Both the position numbers and the translations under genes were made by a program. DNA of 64,000 bases, taken from positions 868,001-932,000 of the forward strand of contig CAVOKO010000012.1 in the NCBI GenBank assembly GCA_963696525.1. Reading direction: 5' to 3'. Under the pieces are notes generated by a model. It was not told where the DNA came from. It saw only the letters and a program-made list of their open reading frames with translations, and searched no databases. Source of the stretch: CAWBRT01 sp963696525. GTDB taxonomy: Bacteria; Acidobacteriota; Terriglobia; Terriglobales; Acidobacteriaceae. Positions 47,993 to 56,874 of this stretch are shown here, one piece after another. Numbering within the stretch: the stretch's first letter is position 1; the number at the start of each line of letters is the position of its first letter.

Positions 47993-48153
47993 TTATTTGA
48001 TAACCAGCAGCTGTCCGGGATGAAGATTGCCGGCCGCCTTGCCATTATCTCGCTCGAAGGCCGCGCCGGTGGGGCTGTATTGGCTGGCTATGCTGGAGAG
48101 GGTGTCTCAGCGCTTGACCTTGTGCAAACGCTGCCGGCTGGACTTGCTGGCGC
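47993..48153 (-). pseudogene. Remnant LysM domain, cut off from the MltD-like gene
   Basis: On the minus strand just past the MltD-like stop, a different frame reads LHKVKR, a TGA (48107-48109), then DTLSSIASQYSPTGAAFERD and GNLHPGQLLVIK before a TAA at 47993-47995. This is a textbook LysM module in which the TGA replaces the usual Gly of KRGDTL. Joining it to the upstream gene needs one frame change and correction of the TGA. It is either a decayed third LysM or two base errors. Confidence 0.65.
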
Positions 48154-50067
48154 TCACGGACGAGGTTTTCCCATGGCAGCAGTGGGAGTGGTGCCCTTGG
48201 CCTTGGTTTTCGAGGAGGCCGCCGCACGCGAGGGGTGCGACGGAGCAGCCTTGGCGGGCTTCTTAGAGCTGCTGCTGGCGTGTGTTCCAGCCTTGGCTCT
48301 CGCGTTGCCGGCCCGGGTTGAGGCCGAAGTTTGCCCGTGAGTCGCAGGCTGCCGCCGGGTGCTCCGGGAATCGGCCGTCTGCCTTGCCGATTGCTTTCCT
48401 GCCGGTTTGTAGATGCGCAGTGTCTGGCCTACCCGCAATTGATTTCCGTGGAGGTGGTTCCACTTACGTACCATCTCGACCGGGACAGCGTAGTCGTCGG
48501 CCACCGAGAGTGCGGTTTCGCCCTTGCGTGCGGGGTGTATTACAGGATGCCTGGAATAGGTGGTGACGGTGTCACCTTCGCTGGCGGTGCGGCGTACTGC
48601 AGTCACCGGAATGATCAGCTTGGCGTCCTTTTGCAGGACGGCATCTTCCTCGATGTTGTTAACCTGGGCAATCGAGCGCGTGCTGGCATGGTAACGCTGT
48701 GCCACCTGCGACAGTGTCTCGCCGGGCTGCACCTTGTGATAGCGCCATTGCGTACGCATCTCCAGCGGTATAGCCGCAATTGCCGCTTGGAAGCGCTCGC
48801 CAGTGCCCGCCGGCAGCGTCAGTCCGAAGTCGGCGTCCTTGGGTGTGGTCATGCGGAGCAGGCTCGGATTCAGGTCCTGGAGGGTAGCTACCGGGGCGTC
48901 GATACACTCGGCGACGAGCCGGAGATCGACGGCATAATTGACTTTCACCACTTCCACCGCGGGCGGAATCTCGGGAGACATGCGATCAAGCCCGTACTGG
49001 GCGGGATTTTTCGCCACAATGGTGACGGCCAGGATAATTGGCACGTAGTTGCGGGTCTCTCCCGGCAGTACGTTTCTGCGGTAAAGCTCCCAGAAGTCGG
49101 CGTAGCCGGTGCGCTCGACAGCCTTCTGCACGGTGCCCGGTCCGGAATTGTAGGCCGCCATCGCCAAGTACCAGTCTCCGAACTGGTTATAGAGATCCTT
49201 CAGGTGGCGTGCCGCGGCCCGCGTAGCCTTCTCCGGGTCCTGGCGCTCATCGACCCACCAATTGCGTTGCAACCCGTAGCCGGAGGCCCGGCTGGCCATA
49301 AACTGCCACATCCCGCGAGCCCCGGCCCGCGAGAGCGCCAAGGGATGGAACCCCGATTCGGCCTGCGCCAGGTAGATCAGGTCCTGCGGAACGCCCTCTT
49401 CCCGTAAAACCCGCGAAATCATGTCGTGATAGCGTCCGGCGCGTACCCAGGCGTGTTCCATCGCCCCCCGGCCCTTGCCGGCAGAAAAGTAGCTGACGAA
49501 GCTGGCCACCTGATCGTTCATCACCAGCGGCAGATCGGAACGCGTCTGGAGCAGCTCGGCTTCCGCTCTGGCCCTTACCGCCGGATCGATCGGGAAAGTC
49601 ACCTCGTTCGCCTCGTCGATGGGCGCCGGCTCGCTGCGCTGTCCGGTGAAACCATCGCCCTCCTTCAGGGCCAGCAGCTCCAGCCGGTTCACGCCTTCAA
49701 CAATCTTGTCGAACTCGCTCTCCAGGCGATCGTCGGAGTGAACCCCAACTGGACCGGTCAGCAGGGTGTCAAAAGCGCGGTCGAAATTCTCCCGGGCGGC
49801 CTCCAGATGTCCCGTCCGGTAGTTGGCCTCACCCTTGGCATACTCATCCTCGACCAGTTTGACTAGATCCGGGACGGGGTCCGGCTTTGGTTGAAGCTCT
49901 TGGACTTTGGGCGGCTGGGCAGGAGCAGCCGGTTCGGTAAGGGTCGGTGCTAGAGCGTCCGAAGGAGGCGCGGCACCACTCTGCTTGAGGTCTTCAGTCT
50001 TGCAGGCAACGGTGATGATGATTGCTCCCAACAATAATGGGAGGCAGAAAACCCGGAAAATCTTCAT
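48154..50067 (-). CDS. MltD-like membrane-bound lytic murein transglycosylase with LysM domains
   Basis: 637 residues. The lipoprotein signal ends ITVAC (Cys22). After a helical region, the SLT (goose-lysozyme-like) domain spans about residues 215-365: catalytic Glu in YLAQAESGFHPLALSRAG, GARGMWQFM, and AYNSGPGTV. LysM modules follow: YHKVQPGETLSQVAQRY and ARKGETALSVADDY, each about 45 residues. The C-terminus is Ser/Lys/Ala-rich and ends at 48154. MltD-type enzymes cleave peptidoglycan glycan strands to 1,6-anhydro products. A third LysM lies just past the stop in another frame, so the C-terminus may be truncated. Confidence 0.92.
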   Translation of the reverse strand: MKIFRVFCLPLLLGAIIITVACKTEDLKQSGAAPPSDALAPTLTEPAAPAQPPKVQELQPKPDPVPDLVKLVEDEYAKGEANYRTGHLEAARENFDRAFDTLLTGPVGVHSDDRLESEFDKIVEGVNRLELLALKEGDGFTGQRSEPAPIDEANEVTFPIDPAVRARAEAELLQTRSDLPLVMNDQVASFVSYFSAGKGRGAMEHAWVRAGRYHDMISRVLREEGVPQDLIYLAQAESGFHPLALSRAGARGMWQFMASRASGYGLQRNWWVDERQDPEKATRAAARHLKDLYNQFGDWYLAMAAYNSGPGTVQKAVERTGYADFWELYRRNVLPGETRNYVPIILAVTIVAKNPAQYGLDRMSPEIPPAVEVVKVNYAVDLRLVAECIDAPVATLQDLNPSLLRMTTPKDADFGLTLPAGTGERFQAAIAAIPLEMRTQWRYHKVQPGETLSQVAQRYHASTRSIAQVNNIEEDAVLQKDAKLIIPVTAVRRTASEGDTVTTYSRHPVIHPARKGETALSVADDYAVPVEMVRKWNHLHGNQLRVGQTLRIYKPAGKQSARQTADSRSTRRQPATHGQTSASTRAGNARAKAGTHASSSSKKPAKAAPSHPSRAAASSKTKAKGTTPTAAMGKPRP

Positions 50068-50360
50068 GTCCCTCGATCATAGCGGCCTGCGAGGCTCGCA
50101 AACGATCGCCGTTGGCGGCGTCGGCTAGGGCACATACACCCAAGTTAATGAAAATACAGTGCCCGGCTGCCTCAGGTCAATCCGCGAAAAGCCTCATAAC
50201 GTAGGTCTTGCTCTAGGTATCCGCCGCTTCTACCCCTGACCTGGGCCGAAGTTGGTCAGCCGACGTCGGGACGTCTCGCGATCAGCGCCATGGCTGCGAA
50301 CGCCTCCGTAAGCCCAACGCACGTCTTTGCTCCCTTCAGCGCTGATTTGAGACTCGTAGT

Positions 50361-50594
50361 CTAGCCTGAAGAACGCCCTGTCACACGTCCTTTTCGGCGT
50401 AGTGCCAGGCTGAGAACCCCATAAATTACCAGACAGATCCAGGCATCCAGCACCAGGCCCAAATCGAAGTGGAGATAGCGGTGGCGGGCGCCGCGAGGCA
50501 GGTCGGGCAGCAGCAGGAAGAAGTAAATCGCGTTTCCGCTGACCACCGCAATCAGAGATTTCAGTAAATTCAGAAACACTCTTATTAGAACCAA
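50361..50594 (-). CDS. Small two-helix membrane protein, hypothetical
   Basis: 77 residues with two hydrophobic stretches (LLKSLIAVVSGNAIYFFLL and GLVLDAWICLVIYGVLSLAL) separated by the charged loop PDLPRGARHRYLHFD, then a basic tail RRKGRVTGRSSG. It is probably an inner-membrane hairpin with both ends inside. No family recognised. It is divergent from recG, with about 185 bp between. Confidence 0.6.
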   Translation of the reverse strand: MVLIRVFLNLLKSLIAVVSGNAIYFFLLLPDLPRGARHRYLHFDLGLVLDAWICLVIYGVLSLALRRKGRVTGRSSG

Positions 50595-50779
50595 ATCGCA
50601 GGAAAAAAGTTACCCGGCCGCAGCCGCGCGTTGCTCATTGCTGAGGGTTTTACGGGCCAAGTCGTGGAAGCCGGGGTTCCGGGCAACTGCCGCATTTGCC
50701 GACGCTGGGCTGGAAGCCGGCGCCCCGGGTGTTCGGTTTTGCTCGCCTTCGGTGACCCGGGTTTTGTACCATCAGCATA

Positions 50780-52966
50780 ATGCTGGAGCTCAGCACCCCG
50801 ATTCAATTCGTCAAGGGCATCGGTCCCCGGCTTGCCGAGACGCTGGCGGCAAAAGGCATCTCGGTAATTGAGGATCTCCTCTACTATCTGCCGTTCCGTT
50901 ACGAAGACCGGATCAACCCCCGCACCATCGGCGAACTGTGTCCCGGAGAAATGGCGAGCGTCATCGCCGAGGTGCGTACCTCCGCGCTGTTGCGCACCCG
51001 GCGCATGCCAATCATGGAGATGACGGCGGGCCAGGGCCGTGCCACCCTGAAATGCATGTGGTTCCGCGGCACCTATCTGAAGGATCGGTTTCAACCTGGA
51101 CAGATGGTCGCCCTCTACGGCAAAGTCGAACAGAGCTCGCGCGGGCGCGGCAGGTTGCAGATGCTGCAGCCGCAATTCGAGATCCTGGACGAAGCTGAAG
51201 CCGAAGTCGAAGCTGAAGCCGAAAACGCCGGCCGCGCTGCCAGCGATGCGCGCTCCCAGTGGCATTCGCTCGAAGTGGGCCGCATCGTACCTATCTACGA
51301 GGGCACGGGCAAGCTCACCACCCGCTGGTTCCGCAGAATTATCCACTCCGCGCTGGAGGCGCTTGATCCCAGTCTTCCCGATGCCGTTCCGGCGGCGATT
51401 CGCGGCCGCCTCGGGCTGGTGCCGCGTTTCGAGGCGTTCTGGCGTGCCCACTGGCCCGATGCCGGTGAAAGCTTTGCCGCGCTGCAGACGGCGCGGACCC
51501 CGGCGCATGTCCGGCTCATTTTCGAGGAGCTGTTCTTTCTCGAATTGGGACTGGAACTGAAGCGCCGGCGCCTGCGCGGCTTGCCAGGAATCAGCTTCCG
51601 CGTTGACCCGCGTGTCCGCCAGGCGTTGAAAGACATCCTCCCGTTTCACCCGACTGCCTCCCAGAAACGCGTGCTGAAGGAAATTGCCGATGACATGCGG
51701 CAGCCATCGCCGATGCGGCGGTTGCTGCAAGGCGATGTTGGCTCGGGTAAGACGATCGTGGCTTTCGAAGCCGCCATCATCGCCATGGAGAACGGTTACC
51801 AGGTTTCGATGATGGCCCCGACGGAGATCCTGGCGACCCAGCACTATCTGTCGGCGCGGCGCATTCTGGAAAAAGCCGGCTATCGCATCGTGCTGCTCAC
51901 CGGATCTCTGGAGCAGGATCGCAAGCGCGAAGTCAGGCGGCATATCGCGCAGGGTAATGCCCAACTCGTGATCGGCACCCACGCCCTGCTGGAAGAGAAA
52001 GTGGAGTTCCACAAGCTGGGCCTGGTCATGGTCGACGAGCAACACCGCTTTGGCGTGCTGCAACGCATGAAGCTGATGAAAAAAGGCGCCGAAGCCGCTC
52101 CCGACGTGCTGGTGATGACCGCAACCCCCATCCCGCGCACGCTCGCGCTCACTCTCTACGGCGATCTCGACGTTAGCGTCATCGATGAGCTGCCGCCCGG
52201 CAGGACCCCCATCGTGACCCGCCGCGTGCCCGGCGAGCGCGCCGCCGAGGTCTGGACCTTTCTGCGCAAACTGGTCACCGCCGGACAGCAGGCGTACGTG
52301 GTTTACCCGGTGATTGAGGAACAGGCCGCCGGGGAAGCCGGCCTCGAAGGCGAACTTAAGGCGGCGATTCGCATGTATGAGGAGCTGCGCAAGAAGATTT
52401 TTCCCGAGCTGCGAATCGGCCTGTTACATGGCCGGCTCGATACCGAGGAGAAAGAATCCGTGATGCGCCGCTTTCAGGCCGGCGAAATCGACGTGCTGGT
52501 CAGCACCACCGTGATCGAAGTCGGCGTCGACGTGGCCAACGCGACCTTGATGGTGATCGAACACGCCGAGCGCTTCGGGCTCTCGCAACTGCATCAACTG
52601 CGCGGACGAATCGGCCGGGGCAGCGCCAAATCCTATTGCGTGCTGATGACCGGGGCAAAAGTTTCCGAAGAGGCCGAGCAGCGTCTGGACACCATGGTCC
52701 GCACTACCGACGGCTTCGAAATCGCCGAAAAAGACCTTGAACTGCGCGGTCCGGGCGAGTTCTTCGGCACCAAGCAGGCGGGCATGCCGAGCCTGCGCGT
52801 GGCCAATCTGATTCGCGATCGCAAGCTGCTCGAGCTGGCGAAGCAGGAAGCCGCCACGCTGGTCAGTGGAACTGGCGAGGGCATTTCCAAAGAGGAAGCC
52901 ACGCAAGCCATACGACACCTGCAAGCGCACTGGAACCGGCGTTACGGACTGGTCGAAGCCGGGTGA
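50780..52966 (+). CDS. recG: ATP-dependent DNA helicase RecG
   Basis: 728 residues. The N-terminal wedge/OB region starts IQFVKGIGPRLAETLAAKGI and LYYLPFRYEDR. Helicase motifs follow: Walker A LLQGDVGSGKT, motif II VDEQHRFG (a DEQH box rather than DExH), TATPIPRT, LLHGRLDTEEKE and QLRGRIGRGSAKSYC. RecG remodels stalled forks and Holliday junctions. An acidic repeat DEAEAEVEAEAENAG (about residues 137-151) interrupts the OB region and looks like a short codon-repeat expansion. ATG 50780 has no strong ribosome-binding site. The next gene starts about 150 bp downstream. Confidence 0.95.
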   Translation: MLELSTPIQFVKGIGPRLAETLAAKGISVIEDLLYYLPFRYEDRINPRTIGELCPGEMASVIAEVRTSALLRTRRMPIMEMTAGQGRATLKCMWFRGTYLKDRFQPGQMVALYGKVEQSSRGRGRLQMLQPQFEILDEAEAEVEAEAENAGRAASDARSQWHSLEVGRIVPIYEGTGKLTTRWFRRIIHSALEALDPSLPDAVPAAIRGRLGLVPRFEAFWRAHWPDAGESFAALQTARTPAHVRLIFEELFFLELGLELKRRRLRGLPGISFRVDPRVRQALKDILPFHPTASQKRVLKEIADDMRQPSPMRRLLQGDVGSGKTIVAFEAAIIAMENGYQVSMMAPTEILATQHYLSARRILEKAGYRIVLLTGSLEQDRKREVRRHIAQGNAQLVIGTHALLEEKVEFHKLGLVMVDEQHRFGVLQRMKLMKKGAEAAPDVLVMTATPIPRTLALTLYGDLDVSVIDELPPGRTPIVTRRVPGERAAEVWTFLRKLVTAGQQAYVVYPVIEEQAAGEAGLEGELKAAIRMYEELRKKIFPELRIGLLHGRLDTEEKESVMRRFQAGEIDVLVSTTVIEVGVDVANATLMVIEHAERFGLSQLHQLRGRIGRGSAKSYCVLMTGAKVSEEAEQRLDTMVRTTDGFEIAEKDLELRGPGEFFGTKQAGMPSLRVANLIRDRKLLELAKQEAATLVSGTGEGISKEEATQAIRHLQAHWNRRYGLVEAG

Positions 52967-53113
52967 GCGGAGTTTGTGAGGAATAGACTTTCCGCGAGTA
53001 AGTTTTTCAACAGCTACGCCTGTTATCATCAACCGTTCAGGAGCACGGAAATGCAGATATCCAGGCATAACAACCGGTACGACGCACGGTACGGCCTTGT
53101 GCCTGGCTCGGCA

Positions 53114-54549
53114 ATGCGTTCCTCCTCCCCTCTACGGAAACTGCGGCTGGCGATCGTAACGTTCTTCCTTATCGCGCTGATGTCGGCCTGCGGCAACTCA
53201 CCGCAGAACGTGGCTTCGCTGCAGAAGTTCGATACCGATGGCGTTCCGGCTGCTCCTGCCTGGGTGGCTTTCAAGGATGGCGATGGCCCTTGGGTACAAA
53301 TCACCACTCCCTCGGCCGACATGGTCTGGTCGCATAATGTCAGCGATCCTGCCGGGCGATACGCCTTTGCCTAGGGGCCGCGTGCAAAACGCGGACCGAT
53401 GGCAGTATCCCAATTCGCGCCCGCTGGAACTCCCAAGACTGTGCCGCTTACCGAAACCAAAGCCGTCGGCATAGGCACGGGAAATTCGAGAGCGGGGAAG
53501 TAGGAGATTTCGCCGAGTGTTCCAGCGTAAATCTCCAGGAACTGTTCCGACCCGCTGGCCGATGTGCGGGCGGCTAGCATGTCCGTAATTCCCGGCGTGC
53601 GAAGGCCCACGGCATAGGCTGCGCTGCCGCAGCAATCGACAGGTTGTGGCTCAACCGCAGCCTTCAAGTTCTGCAAAACCTCACGCAAAACATCGACTTC
53701 GCCGACCCGTTGCTCTCCGACGCGGGAGTGGCGACGCAAGTTCCCTTGTCCATCTCGAATCTCGTCGCCGGTGGCGCAAGCTACTCTACCAGCCACGCGA
53801 CGATTCATAACGGGTGGGGTATTGCCAGCGTCGTGTGGTTGCCCTCTGAGCTCTGGTACCTGTCTCCAAGCGCCGTGCAGACGCAGCCTGGAGATGTGCA
53901 GTGCGTCTGGGGAGACACGGGCATGGTGCGCTTGACGAACTGCGCCGTCGCGGGATCTGCTCTGGCGTTGGATTTCACCGGCCTGCCCATTTTCGGAAGC
54001 GTATCGCTCTCCGGCCAGACGCTGAGTTGGTCGGCGTACTCGGGGGCCCAGCTCTACGAGGTCCAGCTCACGCCTACCCAAGGCCTCTATGTCGACGTAA
54101 CAGTGACGCCCGGGGCAGCCGGGACGACACCTAGCTTAGAGATTCCCGACCTCTCGCAGGTGGCAGGCTGGAAATCCTCATGGACCATCAACCTTGGCAG
54201 CGCAACGGCAGTGGGATGGGCCACTGCCAGTAATGTTTCCACCGAACAAGTACTGTTGCAGGACACCTTCAGCCGCTATCTGGCCGGATATCGCGGCTGG
54301 GTTGCGGTGGGGCTACCGCCGGGCTTGGGCGGCGGCAGTGGCATACCATTGAACGAAAATTGCAATGTTTGCCTTATAAACTGCTGCGCTCCAGCAGGGT
54401 CAGAATCGTTTGACGACTGTGTGTCCAGTTGCAACTTGCTATCATGCTCGACTGACCTAACCCACGCCCTAGTACCCAACTGTAGTAATGGCCAGATCGA
54501 ATTATTACCCCTCTGTAGTGATGGTTGGAGCGGGCCCGGATGCTTCTAA
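53114..54549 (+). pseudogene. Lipoprotein gene disrupted by an internal inverted segment
   Basis: The plus strand encodes a lipoprotein start (LAIVTFFLIALMSACGNS) and mature sequence to SDPAGRYAFA, then TAG at 53372. Protein-like sequence resumes from about 53623 (AAAIDRLWLNRSLQVLQNLT) to a Cys-rich end at 54549. The middle, 53372-53610, is protein-like only on the minus strand (VGLRTPGITDMLAARTS ... VSGTVLGVPAGANWDTAIG). Turning that segment round and dropping two bases restores one frame of about 477 residues. The family, a beta-sandwich extracellular lipoprotein, is not named. ATG 53114 is the likeliest start; 53051 is possible. Confidence 0.65.
53372..53610. other. Inverted ~240-bp segment inside lipoprotein gene
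   Basis: The segment is bounded by an imperfect inverted repeat: GCCTTTGCCTAGGGGCC (53363-53379) and the reverse complement of GGCCCACGGCATAGGC (53604-53619), about 13 of 17 positions matching, with GCCTA/TAGGC exact. Coding sense is on the minus strand inside and the plus strand outside. It could be an invertible element or a chimeric join in the sequence data. Confidence 0.6.
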
Positions 54550-54631
54550 GCCGCGCTCGCCTGTGCGAGTTCCCGCGTATCCTGAAATGGGAACTGGGCT
54601 GTAACTGGCGATAAATCGCCATATCACCAGT

Positions 54632-56176
54632 TTGCAACTGAGTGACTCCTCGAATCGCTCCGCTAACCCAGGGATTCAGACTGCACTTGCCAGCGCTTCT
54701 GGAAACGGCGAGACTATCCTCGTGGAAACTGTTTCGCGATCCGAACTCTTCCGGCTGCTGCCATCGGTGGATGAACTCATGCGGAGCGAGAGCGTCGCAC
54801 CGCTGATTGCCGCACACGGACGCGCGGCTGTGGTCGAAGCCTGCCGCCAGGCGTTGGAGAAGCTGCGCCGCTCGATCCCGCGCCAGTGGAATGAAAACGA
54901 ACTGCGGCTGGCGGTCGAGGCGCTTCCCCGCGTCCTCGCCGAAGAGCTGAAGGCCAGCGCGCGCTTTTCCTTGCGCCGGGTCATCAACGCCACCGGAGTT
55001 ATTTTGCACACCAATCTCGGCCGCGCGCCCTTGGGCGAAGCCGCGTTGCAACACGCGCTCGAAGTGGCGAGCGGGTACTGCAATCTGGAGTTCGATCTGG
55101 AGAGCGGCGAGCGCGGCCAACGCGAGGCGCATGTCGACCGCCTGTTTGCCGCGCTGTTTGCCGAGCACACCGCCGCCGCGTGCGCGCAGAGTCCCACTCC
55201 GGCGGATGCAATCGCTCCCAGCACGGCGGTTGTCAACAACAACGCCGCCGCGGTCCTGCTGGCTCTCAACACGCTTGCCGAAGGCGGAGAAGTCATTGTT
55301 TCGCGCGGCGAGCTGGTCGAGATCGGCGGTTCTTTCCGCATCCCTGAAATCATGGCCAAGTCGGGGGCGACGCTGCGCGAAGTGGGGACCACCAATCGCA
55401 CCCGCATCGGCGACTACCAGAGCGCTATCGGCGAGCGCACCAAGCTGCTGCTCCGCGTGCACCGCTCCAACTTCAAGATCGTCGGTTTCACCGAGCAGCC
55501 TGGGTTGGCGGAACTGGTCGAGTTGGGCCGAAGCCGTCGGATTCCCGTCATGGAAGATCTCGGCAGCGGCACTCTCATTCCACTGGAAGCGCTGGGCATC
55601 AGCGGTGAGCCAACGGTTCACTTGAGCCTGTGTGCGGGAGTGGACATCGTTACCTACAGTGGAGACAAGTTGCTGGGCGGGCCGCAGGCGGGGATTCTCA
55701 GCGGGCGGCCGGCGGTGATTGCACGAGTGCGAGCCAACCCTTTATTTCGCGCCTTGCGCGTCGACAAACTCATTTATTCCCTGTTGGAATCCACGCTGCT
55801 GGCTTATGTTCGCCAGCAGTACGAGGCGATTCCCGCCCTCCGCTTCATGCGAATCCCTGGCGAGGAGCTTTTGCGCCGTGCCGAGGCGCTGGCGGCGCGG
55901 CTGCGGCAGAGCTGCCCGCAGCTACAGATAGAAGTCGTGCCATGCGCGTCGCTGGTCGGCGGCGGAGCCGCACCCGGATGGGATTTGCCCAGCTACGGCG
56001 TGGCCGTGACGGCGGCAATCGGCGTGGATGAATTGCTCAGCCGTTTGCGCGGCAACGATCCTCCGGTGGTGGCCCGCATCGCCGAAGGTCGCGTGCTGCT
56101 GGACCTGCGCACGGTCTTCCCGGCCGAGGAAGCGGAGATGGTTACGGCTTTGCAGAGAATTGCCGGTAACGCATAA
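54632..56176 (+). CDS. selA: L-seryl-tRNA(Sec) selenium transferase
   Basis: 514 residues. SelA is a PLP enzyme converting seryl-tRNA(Sec) to selenocysteyl-tRNA(Sec) with selenophosphate. Landmarks are FRLLPSVDELM, RRVINATGVILHTNLGRAPL, VVNNNAAAVLLALN, VEIGGSFRIPEIM, HRSNFKIVGFTEQP, EDLGSGTLIPLE and the PLP lysine in TYSGDKLLGGPQAG near residue 346. There is a 15-residue Ala/Pro-rich insertion (CAQSPTPADAIAPS) just before VVNNN. The TTG start at 54632 is weak; GTG 54722 is an alternative closer to homology. No selB, selD or tRNA-Sec is in the window; acpS follows 44 bp downstream. Confidence 0.93.
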   Translation: MQLSDSSNRSANPGIQTALASASGNGETILVETVSRSELFRLLPSVDELMRSESVAPLIAAHGRAAVVEACRQALEKLRRSIPRQWNENELRLAVEALPRVLAEELKASARFSLRRVINATGVILHTNLGRAPLGEAALQHALEVASGYCNLEFDLESGERGQREAHVDRLFAALFAEHTAAACAQSPTPADAIAPSTAVVNNNAAAVLLALNTLAEGGEVIVSRGELVEIGGSFRIPEIMAKSGATLREVGTTNRTRIGDYQSAIGERTKLLLRVHRSNFKIVGFTEQPGLAELVELGRSRRIPVMEDLGSGTLIPLEALGISGEPTVHLSLCAGVDIVTYSGDKLLGGPQAGILSGRPAVIARVRANPLFRALRVDKLIYSLLESTLLAYVRQQYEAIPALRFMRIPGEELLRRAEALAARLRQSCPQLQIEVVPCASLVGGGAAPGWDLPSYGVAVTAAIGVDELLSRLRGNDPPVVARIAEGRVLLDLRTVFPAEEAEMVTALQRIAGNA

Positions 56177-56220
56177 CGCGGCCGGCTGGAGAGCTGGTTC
56201 CGCGTGGCCATGGAGGGTGG

Positions 56221-56598
56221 ATGATCGTTGGCCTGGGGATCGACATCGCGGAGGTGGATCGCATCGAGCGAGCCATTGGGCGCTATGGGCAACGCTTTCT
56301 TCAGCGTGTCTTCACCCCGGCCGAGATTGACTACTGCCAGTCCAAAGCCAATGTCTTCGAGCGCTTTGCGGGTCGCTTCGCCGCCAAGGAAGCGGCCATG
56401 AAGGCCATCGGGACCGGTTGGAAGCGGGGCGTCAGGTGGAGGGACTTCGAAGTGGTGCGCGAGCCTTCCGGCCGTCCCGTCATAAGGATTTCCGGGGTTG
56501 CCGCGGGCTTCGCCGAACGCCTCGGCATGAAGCGCGCACTGGTGTCGATCACGCACACGGCGGCGCAGGCCATAGCCCAAGTCATTCTCGAGCAATGA
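56221..56598 (+). CDS. acpS: Holo-[acyl-carrier-protein] synthase
   Basis: 125 residues, normal for AcpS. It transfers the phosphopantetheine arm of CoA to acyl carrier protein. The two signature motifs are GLGIDIAEVDRIE at the N-terminus (Asp8 and nearby acidic residues bind Mg2+) and RFAAKEAAMKAIGTG around residue 50-64; SITHTAAQAIAQVI closes the fold. GGAGGGTGG immediately precedes the ATG. It lies downstream of selA in the same direction and may be co-transcribed. Confidence 0.95.
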   Translation: MIVGLGIDIAEVDRIERAIGRYGQRFLQRVFTPAEIDYCQSKANVFERFAGRFAAKEAAMKAIGTGWKRGVRWRDFEVVREPSGRPVIRISGVAAGFAERLGMKRALVSITHTAAQAIAQVILEQ

Positions 56599-56874
56599 GC
56601 AGTCCCGGCGGCCCATACACAGGAAATACTCTGGCGCATCTCGATGGCTGCGGTTTTGGCATCCAACAACGGTTGCCATGGCAGGCTACTGGCACGTGTA
56701 CTTCCTGGCAAATTTGTTGCGTAATTTTCAGCATGTCACGCTGGGGCGCAGCAGCCTGCACGACTGGGGCAATGACTCAACGTACTCAGGTTTGTTATGA
56801 TTCGAGGCTAGCAGGCGCTCTACTGATCAATTGATCAATCCTAGGGTTCGTAGCCTCAACTTCCCGGGGGGATA

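Noticed and set aside
48107..48109. TGA in the LysM remnant as a possible selenocysteine codon, since selA is present
   Set aside because: The residue replaced is the conserved Gly of KRGDTL, not a catalytic Cys position, and a separate frame change is also needed.
53371..54081. Minus-strand frame of 236 codons
   Set aside because: Only its last 80 or so codons are protein-like; the rest is antisense to the lipoprotein gene. This is better explained by an inverted segment than by a real minus-strand gene.
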